Source of the DNA: Trichosporon coremiiforme
Lineage: Eukaryota; Basidiomycota; Tremellomycetes; Trichosporonales; Trichosporonaceae
Assembly (NCBI GenBank): GCA_039545355.1
Contig: BCJJ01000026.1
Span: forward strand, 248,001 to 312,000
Direction of reading: 5' to 3'
Length of the DNA: 64,000 nt
In this document: positions 22,690-34,600 of the stretch, in pieces
Position numbering within the stretch: the first letter of the stretch is position 1
How the letters are laid out: every line of letters starts with the position of its first letter
Program-made: the position numbers and the translations under genes
Notes under the pieces: model-generated
The model's database searches: none
The model's input: the letters and a program-made list of their open reading frames with translations, nothing else
Told to the model about the DNA's origin: nothing

Positions 22690-23524
22690 TTGCTGAACAA
22701 CCTGCAACCTCGCCAGTCCTGCCGACGAGACGACAGCACTGCAGCAACAGCACACGATTGTCGCCTCTCTTCATCTGTCCAATCCTTAGTCACTCCCTTA
22801 AAACCTTTTAGCTCGCGCCAGCCGTGTCCCAGTTGGCCTCGGGTTCATTCTCTCTCCCACATTCTCAATCGTATCAGCCTGTCATCAATCTCACCGTCGC
22901 TCTTGGTCTATTCAAGGGCGGAGCGTTGTTCTCAGGTCTTCATCAAGCCACGCGCGGCACACCTCACGGGCCCACCTCGGCGGACCACACAGCGTGCAGC
23001 GCGGTACAGAGTACAGCCTGCCTCGTTCCTCAATAATCCTCGATCCCTCAATCTTCGATCCTCGATTCCTCGATTTCTCGAATCTCGCAGCGGCGGTAGA
23101 GGTCTCACTTACGCACTTCTGCACGCCACAGGACGCTCGCTAGGCTCGAAAGCGTCAATCTGCAGCAAACAGGCAACCCTCGGCGTCGCCATATCTCTGA
23201 CACACAAGTCGACACACACTCGTTCATATCTCGATCTCCTCGCACAATTTGTCACTTCCCACCCATCGCACGCCCGCACCACCACGATCACCCTCCACGA
23301 CTTGTGCATACTCCCGTCTTCTGTCGGTGCCGGTGTACTTCCAAGAACGATTCGCTTTGATCTGCACCTCACCGCCTCCTTCGCCTCCTTCTCACCCCCT
23401 ATCAGCCACCACAGCATCGACACTCTTTCCTCGATCCTTGGCGCAGCTTGATCCGGCGTCAACACACGCTCGCCTCTTATAATTCTGAGCCTCGCTGTCG
23501 ACTTCACCCCCTCACCCACTCACC
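22690..23524 (+). promoter_or_regulatory. long pyrimidine-rich leader of the CPL1-like gene
   Basis: About 830 bp of C/T-rich plus strand, including a run of TCGAT/TCCTCGA repeats at 23037-23092. A 253-codon open frame (22690-23451) is Ser/Pro/Arg-rich in the way expected of C/T-rich DNA, and is treated as non-coding leader. Similar leaders precede 11386, 25973 and 38482. Confidence 0.5.
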
Positions 23525-24241
23525 ATGATTCCGCGACGATTAATTCTCCTCTTCCTCGTTCTCCTCGCGACGACAGTCCTGGCGCTCCCCAACCCCGACG
23601 GCGGGCTGTCACGACCAAAGCGCACGCGCGGTGCAGCGACCAAGGCCGCCACAGGAACGCGACTGCAGCAAGCGGCGGCCGCCGCGCAAAAGCGTTCCGC
23701 CGCGAAGGGCAAGAAGGCGACCAAGGTGCAGGCTCGCGCCCCGCAAGCTTCCAAGCGGATGGGCCAGCGTAAGCGCTCTAAAGTGCAGGCGCCGGCAGCG
23801 GGCAAGAAGGACTATTCGTCTTTCCTGTGCCCTGGTGGATCAGTCGCGTGTCCCGTGAACGACGCGGATCCGACCGTGCTCAAGACGCAGCTGAATTCGG
23901 TCGCGGACTGGTTCAGAGTCGGATTCGAGTGCGTCGATCTCCAGACCGAGCTCGAGCAGTGCGGAGGTTGCCGCGCACTAGGCAAAGGGTGGGTGATATT
24001 GACCATCGCACGGACGCGAGGTGCAAGCGCGCGCCGCCAGGCGCAGCGCACATGCCGCATCGTGAATCACGCTGACCTCATCAGACAGGACTGCTCCACC
24101 ATCGAGAACGTCAAGACGGCGTCTTGCGAGCAGGGACGATGCGTCGTCCTCTCGTGCGCGCCAGGGTACAATGTCAGCGGTGACCGTGATGCTTGCATCG
24201 CCGGAGGGAGTGCTCAGCAGCCCCTTCGCCGGCGACGATAG
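23525..24241 (+). CDS. CPL1-like domain secreted protein
   Basis: Exons 23525-23988 and 24085-24241 encode 206 residues. The 96-nt intron is a multiple of three and lacks stops, so it is easily missed; removal joins CRALGKG to QDCSTIENV. An N-terminal signal peptide (RRLILLFLVLLATTVLA) precedes a Lys/Arg/Ala-rich segment (about residues 28-95). The C-terminal Cys-rich domain reads FLCPGGSVACPV, then CGGCRAL, then DCS, SCEQGRCVVLSCAPGY, the CPL1-like domain of basidiomycete secreted proteins. In Cryptococcus, CPL1 is a secreted virulence-linked protein; the role here is unknown. The basic middle region with dibasic sites could be processed or bind polyanions. Eight or more Cys in the domain imply disulfides. 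Confidence 0.85.
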   Translation: MIPRRLILLFLVLLATTVLALPNPDGGLSRPKRTRGAATKAATGTRLQQAAAAAQKRSAAKGKKATKVQARAPQASKRMGQRKRSKVQAPAAGKKDYSSFLCPGGSVACPVNDADPTVLKTQLNSVADWFRVGFECVDLQTELEQCGGCRALGKGWVILTIARTRGASARRQAQRTCRIVNHADLIRQDCSTIENVKTASCEQGRCVVLSCAPGYNVSGDRDACIAGGSAQQPLRRRR

Positions 24242-25972
24242 TCACCTCGCTCTCTCTCAACACCTCACCTTTAGACGACTCTGCACCTACAACGAAAGGT
24301 TAATCGCAAGTTTTGTAACAGTCACCTACACCTACGCCTCTATCCACACCCTCACCCACACCCAGGCAGGCGTCGCGAGTGGCCCCGTCCGCCATCGCCA
24401 GTAGAGCCTGTATCTTACGGCCCCGGAGCGACGATCATCGAAGCATCGTTCCGCTCTCTAATCTAGATTATATCATAATAGAGCGATACCAGTTTCCCCT
24501 GCTCCAGCGAAGCGAGTGAGGGAGCGGCACGCACCACCACGGCCGACTGGCCAGACCCATGTAGACATATACAGATAGAAAGTGCAGTGCGTGCAGTCTT
24601 GCAGCCAACTGCCAATATTATGCAACACAACAATGAACAAGTACTCTGCTTCTCGAAGCCCGAGCGCTCCACTGGCCTGTTCCGGACCTGTGGTGCATTG
24701 ATCGGGCTTGCGGTCGCGCGAGGATGTAGAGGGGCAGCAGTGCTGTGCATCCCGGACGCCGCGGGCAATCGTGTCAGGACCGGTGGATACCAGCGGAGAT
24801 CCCACGACATGGCGTGGGCGCCAGGTTCCCGCGTGCAGCGTTGCGAAGCAGCAGTTTCGGAGGGTGGCAACGCGGCAACGTGGGTGCGTTTAATCCACCA
24901 ACCTCGGTGACAAATGAGGAGCAGTTACGCAGAGACTGCGGACCATGACTGGCTATGACGCAAAGATTAGTCGGAATTGATGGGATGTCAGATAAGAAAA
25001 CAGGAGTGGTGTTAGACACATTGACCCGACTGCCCGAACACTGCCCGATCGCCCAGAGACCTACAGCGGCCCTGCACGAGAGCTCTACGGCGTAGTGCCC
25101 GCACGCTGACATACGAGTTCTGCAGCTCTGACGTGCTGTTGAGTTAAGTTGATCGAGCGGGGTCACACAAATCCCGTCAGCTTCAGCTGACATGGAGTCA
25201 GCTCCAAGTCACCCGACAAGAGCTGTTCTGGCGTGTGTCCATTCTTAGCACTGCTCTATCCTCCAGATCTTGGCCACCTACACACCTACAACACTCGCAC
25301 AGCAAACCTCACGCATTCTCACCACAAGAGACGACGACAGCACAGCAACAGTAAGCGACAGGGAACACTCGGAAGGTTCCTCGGAGTCAAGTTGGCCGCG
25401 TCTCGCGTAAACATTCCGAGCCTCCCCACCTTCTCACCTTGGCTGGCACATCGGGGCTTGGCTCTTTCCGACAAGAGATCGGAACCGATCAGTGAAAAGA
25501 ACGGACATTCGCATCGTCCAACGTTTTGCATCGACGTGGTCGACGAGATCTTGACAAGCTATCATTAGCCTTCTTATTTCGTCGCCCGCCAGCTTGCCAG
25601 ATCGCTCAGTTTGGCCCAGTTGGCCCAGTTCGGTAGACCCGTTGTAACGATAAGAAGCTCCGGAACTACTGCGGGGTCCACCGCTTCTCCCCTCTTTTGC
25701 TTCTTGAACGCCCACACCCCCACGACCTCGACGCCTCTACGCCTGCCCGCCTCCCGACCCCCACTTCGCCTCCTGCATTGCTTGCATGTCTGACAATTCA
25801 CCGCAAATTGCCTTGCTTGCAGCCGCCTAGCCGCGCTCTCCCCATCTTGCGACTTTCTCTTTCTGCAGCTTAGCGTTATCTTTTATCTTTCGCAGTCACG
25901 ACGAAACGACCAACGACGACTCTCTCATTGCACCACCCCTTCCGCCGACTCTCGCGAAGCGACAGCGACAGC
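24242..25972. other. intergenic with C/T-rich leader at its right end
   Basis: No gene recognised; ORFs on both strands are short and lack domains. From about 25240 onward the plus strand becomes C/T-rich, consistent with the leader of the gene at 25973. Confidence 0.5.
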
Positions 25973-27398
25973 ATGACTGCCCCGCCACCGTATTACCCGC
26001 CCGAGGTCGATGTGCTGTCGCAGCAGCGGCTCGAGCTCGAGAGCGCAATGCAAGCGCAGCAACAGCCTGCCGGCGTCATTGTGAGTAGCTCCTCCTGTAA
26101 CGATACACAAGAGCTGACGTCTTTCTCTTCTTTCCTTGCGCCCTATGTTGTCTTCTGTCTACTGTCGTCGACTGCTCTTACTCCCTCCCCGACATGACGC
26201 CGATCTCTACACCGCTGTCTTCTCGTCGATCTGGGACCCGTGCGCCGCACTCCCTGTCCTCACCCCTTACCTCGTCTTCCCCTCACATTCTCCACGGACC
26301 TTCCTCGCCTTCCCCCGCTCTTTCTCGGCCTCGTGTTGCGTCACGCTCGCTACATTGCTTGGTATCGCTCTGCTCTCGTTCTCACCACGCCCCTTGCTTT
26401 GCCCTACCTCGTACTGAACCGCGGAATGGAACGTGCAGAACCTCGGCCCCGTCACGCGCTCGAGCCAAGTAACTCGCGCATTGGGCACGCCCCGCGCCCT
26501 CGTAGAGCCCGGGTATGCGCACGCTGTGATCACGACGTACACGCGCAAGAAGCTCGGCAACCGTACAAAGACCCAGGTCGAATACAAGCTCGAGGGACTT
26601 GAACGCAAGGTAAGTCGGCTTGCTCCGCCTGCCTTCCTCCACTTTTCCTCCACCGCCCACTCCGGAGGCCAGTGCTCTCTCTCAGCGTCAGGCAGACTTG
26701 CATTGGCGTCATCGCAAATGCCAGCGTCAAGGACAGCTCAAGACTGAGCGAGCCGCGCCGAGCGGTCGTTGGCTGTAGACGGAAACGTGTTCGCAACGAC
26801 ATCGCACGCCTTGGATATCTGGGGTTGCGATGCGGGGACTTGGCTGGTGCCCCAATAATCCGAGCCGCCGAACCGACCAGGGACCGACGACCTCCACTTT
26901 CCGGTCGGGTCCTGATATCTTCAGCCCCGAGTTCTTGGCTTTTCAGTCTCGGGTGCCGGTCGGATTTTGGTCGGCTATGCCGTGGGCGTGCCTGTTCCTG
27001 CTGGGAGTGAGAGCAACAAGCAAGCAAGCAATGCTCGGGCGAGCACATTGAAGACGAACAGATCGCGGACCGGGTGTGGAGGATATGGATGACATGGGCG
27101 CGATATAGATGGTAATGCTGACTGCCAGATGCCGCACTTCGCCGACGAGTTTGAGAGCGCGCGTGAAGAGATGGGACTTGGCCGTTCGCGTGTGCTGAAG
27201 AAGCTGCGGCCGCCGCCCCCACCCCCGTATCCCGTCATCCGGCAGTGTGGGTGTGTGTGCACTTGTGGCGCCGAGAGCACACGGATCGACGTCGAGGTGC
27301 GCGGGCGCGGCGACAGCGTCTCGTCGACCATGACGACGGCCTCGACTCTGACGAACGCGAGTGCGCACAGCTCAGTCTCAGGGGATCACCACCACTGA
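25973..27398 (+). CDS. hypothetical protein, three exons with long introns
   Basis: Exons 25973-26080, 26439-26609 and 27129-27398, all phase 0, encode 182 residues. Exon 1 starts MTAPPPYYPPEVDVLSQQ and ends at GTGAGT. Exon 2 is highly protein-like (GPVTRSSQVTRALGTPRAL, then HAVITTYTRKKLGNRTKTQVEYKL) and ends at GTAAGT. Exon 3 contains ADEFESAREEMG, a PPPPPPYP run and CGCVCTCG, then a Ser/Thr-rich end. Introns of 358 and 519 nt are several times longer than those of neighbouring genes. No family is recognised. The pattern of basic beta-like segments plus a Cys cluster gives no secure function. Exon choice rests on splice sites, phase agreement and composition. Confidence 0.55.
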
Positions 27399-28099
27399 GC
27401 AGTGGATCGGTTCCAGCGAGCTCCTCGGCGTCGTCAGAGGCGTCGCAGCCTGTCTCATGGCTCGCACCCCGGTAGCCTACTCGGGGCCTTCACTCGATAC
27501 GCTACCCATGAGCCGAGCGGCGCCAGCCAAGAAGTCAAGCTCGGACGGCTGAGCTTAATCGCTGGAACATTATCTGAAAAGGGTAATAAGGAATTTTCGA
27601 CCCAACCACGGCCAGCGACCGATCTCGTATCGCCTCTCTCTCAAGCATAGACCACAGAACGACCACAGAGCGAACACACGAGAGTAGGGACTGCTCAATC
27701 AAAGACAAAAACCGTGAAGCGTACGGCTGGACCTGCGCCAGCCCCATTGTCCCATTTTATAGATGCGTTGTAAGCAGATAGTAAGATAAGCATCAGCAGG
27801 CGGAAGTGTAAATGTATGGTGTATTTTTGTTGCCAGGGGGGTGGATTAGACTGTGATTGTAATGAGCCAATTAGCGGGCCATGCGATCGGTCAGGCGTCT
27901 GCCAGACTGGGCGGCGAGGGGCCAAAGGCGATGCTTGGGTGAGGACGCTCGCCTGCGTGTGTGAATGACGTCTTTCGTCTCACTTTCTCTGTCTCATCTC
28001 ATATCTCCCACTCCATTCTCCAACATCAACAACAACAACTTCACTCATTACCCAACCCCAACCACCCACGTCCGCCCGTCGACACCGACATTCCCGTCG
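27399..28099. other. intergenic, promoter and leader of UIM/vWA-like gene
   Basis: No gene seen. An in-frame upstream ATG at 27965 would extend the next protein by 45 Ser/Thr/Pro/Asn-rich residues, but the DNA there is C/T-rich leader, so the ATG at 28100 is preferred. Confidence 0.45.
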
Positions 28100-31000
28100 A
28101 TGCCGACAGTGATGCAGGACCTCGCCTTCCTCGGCACCATGGAGCGCTCTCAGCCAGGTCCAGCAAAGTACAATGGCGGTCAGCTCCCCGCCGTGCCCTA
28201 CATCCACCGCGCCGAGGAGGTCCTCGTCGGCCTCGCCACGGCGCGAGCGCAGAGGGACAAAGCCTACGCTTTCGCCATCGTTGATGGATACATTCGCAGC
28301 AAGAAGGCGCGAGGCCAGGTGTCGTCCTACATCGGATCCAAGATGGAGCTCCTCGAGGCTAGGGTAAGCCCAACATTCCCCTTACGCTGTGCTCCGGCTG
28401 TCTCCACTCCGAAAGAGAGAAGCATTTGCAGAGCTAATGTCTTGTGAAGAGTCGCCGCTGACACCCCAGATACCGATGAACTTTGCCAGCGTCTTCATCG
28501 ACGCACGCGAATGGCACCGCCTTCCAGCGTCACGCATCATCCGGCGGCGGCGCGCGCCGTCCGACGCCGGCCCAAGTCGGGCAAGCACGACAGTAGGACA
28601 AGGATCCCGGCCACAACGCCCAGTCAGTGCCATAGCCGGCACAGCTGGAGGTCCCGGTGGACCGGGCATGCCAGGGGCCATGCCGAGCGTGACGCAGATG
28701 GCAGCGATGGACAGGCGTCCGCCAGTTAACCGGCAGCCCGTGCGCCAACAAACACAGGACGACGAGGCGCCGCCCCCGCCATACTCTGCCGAAGATCCCG
28801 AACCTGAGGCGACGCGTGCGCTGCAGGAGTCCCTCGCTGCTGCTGCCGCGGAGCAAGGCAGCGACTTCACGCCCGAACCGTCCCACCGCCGCGCGAACAG
28901 CACCACAGCGAGCATGGTTACGGCGCAAACGTCGTTGAGCACGAGTTCGCGCAGAACGAGCGGAGATAGGCCGAGACCGAGCGAGTTCCCCGGCTCCCCG
29001 GCGGCTAGGGCCGGCAATGCGACGTCGAACGGCCCGAGTGCCGTCAGCTCGCCCTCGATTCCGCCGAGCAACCCGACACCCGCAGCCGAAGCCCCGCCGG
29101 TGGACACGTCGAACATGAATGATGAGGAGAGGAGGGCAGTTGAGGAGAGCCAGATGGAAGAGGCTATGCGCGCATCCAGGCAGGCGGAGAAAGAGAGGCT
29201 CGAATACGAGGCGGCCGTGCAGGCGTCATTGGCGCAGGCGGAGGAGGATGCGCTCAGGCGAGCGCTGGCGTATCCCGGAGAGGCGCCCGCTGAGGGCAGT
29301 CGCGACCGCAACGAACGCAGCCGGAGCACGAGCGAGGAGCGTGAGCGTGAACCGCGCAGTGGTCGGTCCTCGAAGCGCTCATCGCTGCATGCACCGAGTG
29401 TCTCGAGCGTCAGCTCGGGTGCCACAGTCCGTCGCACTGGAAGTTTCAACACGAACAAGCCACTGCCGAATCCGACCCCGAGTCCCCTGCCGCCCGTCCA
29501 GGAGCCGGCGAACGAGAGTCTGATGGACATGCTGGCGTCCATTGACTTCAACGCACCGGAGATCAAGCCGATCCAGCCTACGCTCGCGCCGCAGGGGACG
29601 GGCGGTACGGGCGGGAGCAGAGGGAGCTTCTCCGGCGCCTCGGGAGCAAGTATCGAGGCGACGGTGGCTAGCCCGCAGAGCAGCGCGAATGGGAGCTGGT
29701 CAGCCGCTGGTACAGCCACCGTTACGAACAGCGCCGCCCCGTCGTTGGGCACGACACCGACACAGCCGACATACATCCACCACGCGGAGCCGAGGATGAA
29801 GAGCAAGAACCCCTTCCTAGCCCCGGAGGAGCAGGAAACCCCCGCTGTGACGGTGGCCGGTCCTCCGCGTCCGACTCGCACGCCACCGCCTCCACCACCG
29901 AGAACCGATACCAACGAAACTGCGCGAGCGGAGTACGACCAGCCCCAGCACTCACAGTATCTCGACCCTTCATCGGCCGAGTACGACTACTCAGGCGGTT
30001 CGGGCGGGTCGAGCCCGCAGTATTCGCCCAACTGGCGCGGAGACGCGCACGGCTTGACGATCAACACCTCGCCCCGATCTGGCTTTGCGCCGAGCCTCAG
30101 CAGTGCCGGTGCGACGGTGGCGGGCATGACGCCCAGCACAGGCTCGCACTCGCCGAGCGGGTTCCCGTTCCCGGTCGCTTTGCCCTCCGGCCTGCCGCCG
30201 AGCCCGAGACCGAACTCGGAGGTCTCGCCCCCGCGTAACTTGCCTCCAATCCCTCAGTCGCGCTCAGCCGAGAGTCTGCCGCAGGGTCCGCCGCCGCCGG
30301 TTCCTCCCCGCTCAAACTTAAGCCACACGCCCTCGGCCTCCTACTCCTCCCAGTCGCAACCTCTCCCCCAACCCCCGACGAAGAACTCCGCCGCGGCGGC
30401 AGCAACGGGAGCGTTGGAGCTGCTGAGGGCGTACGACACCGTGTTCCTCGTGGACGATTCGGGTGCTCTACGGGACGAGAACTGGGAGGCCGCCTCGCAC
30501 CTGCTCTGCAATCTCGTGGAGTTGGCGCCAGAGGGACTGGATGTGTACTTCCTCAACTCGAAGCGGATCGGGAAGGCTCTGAAGGAGAGAATCGACGTGG
30601 AGGAACTCTTCGCTGGCCCAGTGCCGCGGGAAGGGAGGCAGATGGGCGTCAGGCTCGAGGGCGTGTTGACCGAGTACATTGACAGACTGGAGCGCGAGGG
30701 TGGGGTCAGGAAGCTGAATCTGGTCGTCGTAACTGATGGAGGTGAGTAAGGGCGGCACCGGCGGCGTTATCCCTTGCGACTGTTGAGCTGTATGCTGACC
30801 CTCAGGCTTCGCGAAACCGGTCCTGTCCCGGGCCAAACATGCCCGTGGCATAGCGGATCTCAGGCATGAGTTGCTCTCCAGTGCCGGACCCGAGGATGCG
30901 GAAGCTGTCCTCGTTTCGGCGGGGAAGAGGCTAGACCGCGCAGGATTCCCGGGTGACCAGGTTGGCGTGCAGTTCGTGCAGCTGGGCGACGACTCTGACG

Positions 31001-31208
31001 TGCGTATCTTCGTTCTCGATGGCAGATGAGCTGACAGTCGCAGGCCCGCAAGGCGCTGCAGGAACTCGACAGTCTTGCCTCCGTTCACAGCGTCAGAGAT
31101 ATGGTGGATACGGTCCGATACCGGCCCGAATCTTCGGCCATTGGCCCAGAGCTGGCGGCCAAGGTGCTCTTGGGCGGGATTCATCGGGGTGTTGACGCCA
31201 TGGCCTGA
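28100..31208 (+). CDS. large protein with UIM-like helices and a C-terminal vWA-like domain
   Basis: Exons 28100-28363, 28470-30741, 30806-30999 and 31044-31208 encode 964 residues. The N-terminal 130 residues are helical (VPYIHRAEEVLVGLATARAQRDKAYAFAIVDGYIRSKK). Two ALxxS-type helices follow, EATRALQESLAAAA (about 200) and EYEAAVQASLAQAEED (about 340), resembling ubiquitin-interacting motifs. A long Ser/Pro-rich disordered region with PPxY and PPPPPP stretches leads to LLRAYDTVFLVDDSGAL, DVYFLNSKRIGK and LNLVVVTDG, a von Willebrand A-like fold. The metal site normally DxSxS is DDSGA here, so the last Ser is lost. Fungal proteins of this layout are poorly studied; a scaffold role in ubiquitin-linked sorting is inference. 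Start choice is discussed under the preceding leader. Confidence 0.75.
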
Positions 31209-31642
31209 GCGAGCCAGCGAGCGATGCGAGCGACGCGAAGGCAGCATCCAGTCAGTCGACAAGACTGCGGCCAGTCGACAAGACTGTAGCGCAAGCAGGG
31301 AACTCTTGAGCCGCGAGCCCAGTGTCCAGGTCAAGTTCGGAGGAAAGATGACGAAACATAGAGAGGAATGGATCCTTGTATGCATATGAGTTTACGCTCT
31401 CCAACTCCTTGATCTGATACTGACAGCTTTCGAAGGGCAAGGTCGAGATCGGTTTGTTCACTGTCGTCTCACGCTCCCACTGGTCCGGTAATGTAGGCCG
31501 TGCCGCAACGTGAATTGTCTCGGTACAATGATCGCAGTTCATGAACAGATTCTAAATATTCTTTAGCGTTTCTACTACTCTTTCTCCATTCCTGGCCAGA
31601 CAGTCTCGGACATCGCCTCGCGCTTCGCGCTTCGCGCTCGAC
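31209..31642. other. convergent 3' flanks of the vWA-like gene and NCR1
   Basis: 434 bp between two convergent stops, with a simple CTTCGCG repeat near 31618-31640. Nothing else is recognised. Confidence 0.5.
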
Positions 31643-34600
31643 TCAGTCTTCGTCGTCATCGGCAAACGGCGCATATTCGTATTCGCCAGGCCGATGCATC
31701 TGGCTCGTAACCCACTCCTCATCCGTATCTTCAATCGCGAATCCCTGTCCTCCCGTCCAACTGAGCAACACGGGCAAGAGGATCAAGCCATGAGCAGCCC
31801 CAGCAATAATGAGCACGAGCCACATGCGGAAGTAATACACCTCCAAGATTTTGCTCGTCGTGAAGGCCAAAATTGCGATTCCGTTCAGCTTCGTGATCGT
31901 GATTCCGCAGAGGATGGACGCTCCAACGTCGGACAATGCGGCCCAGACCCTCTCGTCCCTCTCTTTGTTAGAGGGACTCCTGTCGTACCCGCCACTACCC
32001 ATGAACGCACGGGCGAGGTGCGAGTTGAACTCGACTGCGATACCGAGCGAAATGACGAGGTTGACGAGACTGATCGCGTTCAGGGAGATGCCCCAGAATC
32101 CCATCGCGCCCATGACCGTGATGACGGTGAGGGCGCAGGAGAACGTGACGGTTGCGCCCGTGCGCCAAGACCCGAGGAGCACGGAGGACACGCACAGAAT
32201 CGCCAGGAGACAGATGGAAAGTACCTCAAAGGTCATGGGGACGATGTACGCGTACTGGTCGAAGAAGACGTAGAAGAGCGAGTACGCGAACACTTTCACG
32301 CCGCGGCTGGCCAGGTCGGACGAGATGCGCTTAGCGCTCGCGAGAGCACTGATGAAATCCTTCTGTGTCCGGAGCGGCGTGTGGAAGGTCCGGAAGTGGG
32401 AGGTGTACACGGGATACTCGGTGTGGTTTGTCAACGCGATCGCGGAGGAGTACGCCTGCTTCCCGCCCAAGGGGCAGTTGTCGTCCGCCGACGACTGGAG
32501 CCATTGACGTAGGTATCGGTCGACCTCCGTGCCGACTGGCAGACCGGCCATCGTGCTGTCCCACTCGTGGCCCTTGAAGCAGGGTTGGCAGAGCCGGTCA
32601 CTGTCCCTCGCGCGACAGAAGACAGACGGGTCGGCCTTGCGGACCCGACAACAACTGTCAAAGGCCGGGTTGGTCCATTGCAAAAAGTCGTCGATCCACG
32701 ACGCAGGCGGCGCGGCGAGGTAGCTCGTGCTGGGGCGCTTGCGTTCTGCCTCGAGCGTGTTGACGACGGAGAGTTCTTGGCAGGTCGTGAAGCGGCCGCA
32801 GAGCTCTTGCTGTCCCCGGCGCTCGGCTACGTTGTCGTCCGTCACGACAAAGTACACCGGCGGGCCGACGTCGAGGAACCGGTCCACGTCGTTGAAGTAT
32901 GGCACCAGGTAGCTGTCGGCGGGCAGGGCGAGCCGCTGGTCCAAGCCGAGGTTGACGTGCTGGATCCCAATAACCGATGCGACAAAGATACCCCCAAAGA
33001 ACGCGACGACGAGGAACTTGACGTGCTTCTTCAGCAGCGTCGGCGCGTAGATCACGCGCACGAAGCGCGTCACGATGTCCTCTGCGGCGGGCGCGTCGTC
33101 GTACAGCCCCACCGGGGGGCGGATGCGCACACACGGCACGACGTCCATCCGCATCGCCTCGGCACGCTTCAGGTCCAGCGTCATCGCGCTCACGAACACG
33201 GTCACCTGCATCAGGGCCGCGAGCAGCACCGAGCCGGCGGCGTAGATTGCAAAGTTGCGCACGGCCGGCATGGGCACGAGGGTGCCGAGCGCAAAGGCGG
33301 CGACTTCCGTCGTGCTGCTGAGCAGGATGGAGGGGCCCATCTTCGCTACGGCGCGCGCGGCGCGTTCTTCGGCAGGCAGGCTGGTGCGCTCGCTGACGGC
33401 GTCATCGTCGTCGCTGAAGTCTACTGGCGGGGCGTGCAGGATGTTCTGCCGGTCCAGCTCGTGCACGAGGATGAAGACGTTGTCGACGCCTACGGCCAGG
33501 ACGAGGAACGGAATGACTTCCGCAATGATGAGCGTGACCTTGATGCCGAGGAGGGAGAAGAGACCGACGCTCGAGGCGACTGAGACAAGAACGATGGCGA
33601 TACCGAACAAGCCCAGGCTGAACTTGGAGTTGATCAGGATGGAGGCGGGAATGCTCCAGAGCGAAAACTCGGGGAGCGTGGCTGCGTTGGGCGCCTCGAC
33701 GGGGAGTCCGACCTTGTGCGCGGCGGACTGGATGTGGTGCACGCCGTGCGCGATGAGCGAGTCGATGACGCTCGGCGGAATGCCGCGGCCAAGCGTCAGA
33801 GACACATACAGGAACATGGCGAGGTAGGAGAGCACCACGATACGGACGTCCGTGTTCGTGCTCTTGTTCAGCTGTTCCTCGAGCGAGACGCCGGTCGAGT
33901 AAGACAGTCGAATACCCTCAGGCACGTGTAGCTTGCCGATGAACGACTCCAGGCCTCGCTCCCACTTCTCGGCCGTCTTCAGGCGCTTGTCGCCCTCCTC
34001 GTAGTTGTTCACGACGTATGTGATGACAAGAGCAGAGGCGTTGAGCCAGTTGCCCTCTGCCCCGCCGAGCACCAGCTTCGGGTCCAGCGGCTGGCCAAAG
34101 TCCGGCAGGCACTCGGCGGGGTGCTTCGCGCATTGGTCGATGCGCTTCGCCCAGTCGTCGCCGAGCTCGTATCCGGTCCAAGCAGAAATGGACTGCACGA
34201 CACACGCATCGCCGCCGGGAGCGAAGCACACCTTCTCGAGCGTGCTGCCCTGGTAGTTGAGCTTGTTGATCTGGTCCTCCGTGTCGAGCCACCACTGGAT
34301 CGTGTCACGGTCCATGACGGTCGAGCCGTCCTTGTGGCTGACGAACAGCTGCTCGGATCGGAAGAAGGGGCCAAACTCCTTGTCGAAGAACTCCTTCTGC
34401 TGCGCCGCCTCGCTCGACGGCGAAACCCAGAGCCGCACCGGGTCGGTCTCGACGGAAAAGTCCTTCCAGCCAACGTTGAGAGCGCCGATAATGACGGCCC
34501 AGATCGCGAATGTGGCGACGGGACGCTTAGCACACACCAGTCCGAGGCGGTAGAAGAACCGCCGCAGCGCAGCGTTGATTGCGTTCTGCTTCGGCTGCAT

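Noticed and set aside
22690..23451. 253-codon plus-strand ORF before the CPL1-like gene
   Set aside because: It follows C/T-rich leader DNA and its composition (Ser, Pro, Arg, Leu) reflects that base bias.
28382..29914. 510-codon minus-strand frame opposite the UIM/vWA-like gene
   Set aside because: The sense strand encodes a spliced protein with recognisable motifs. The antisense is Ser/Gly/Leu/Ala-rich shadow sequence.
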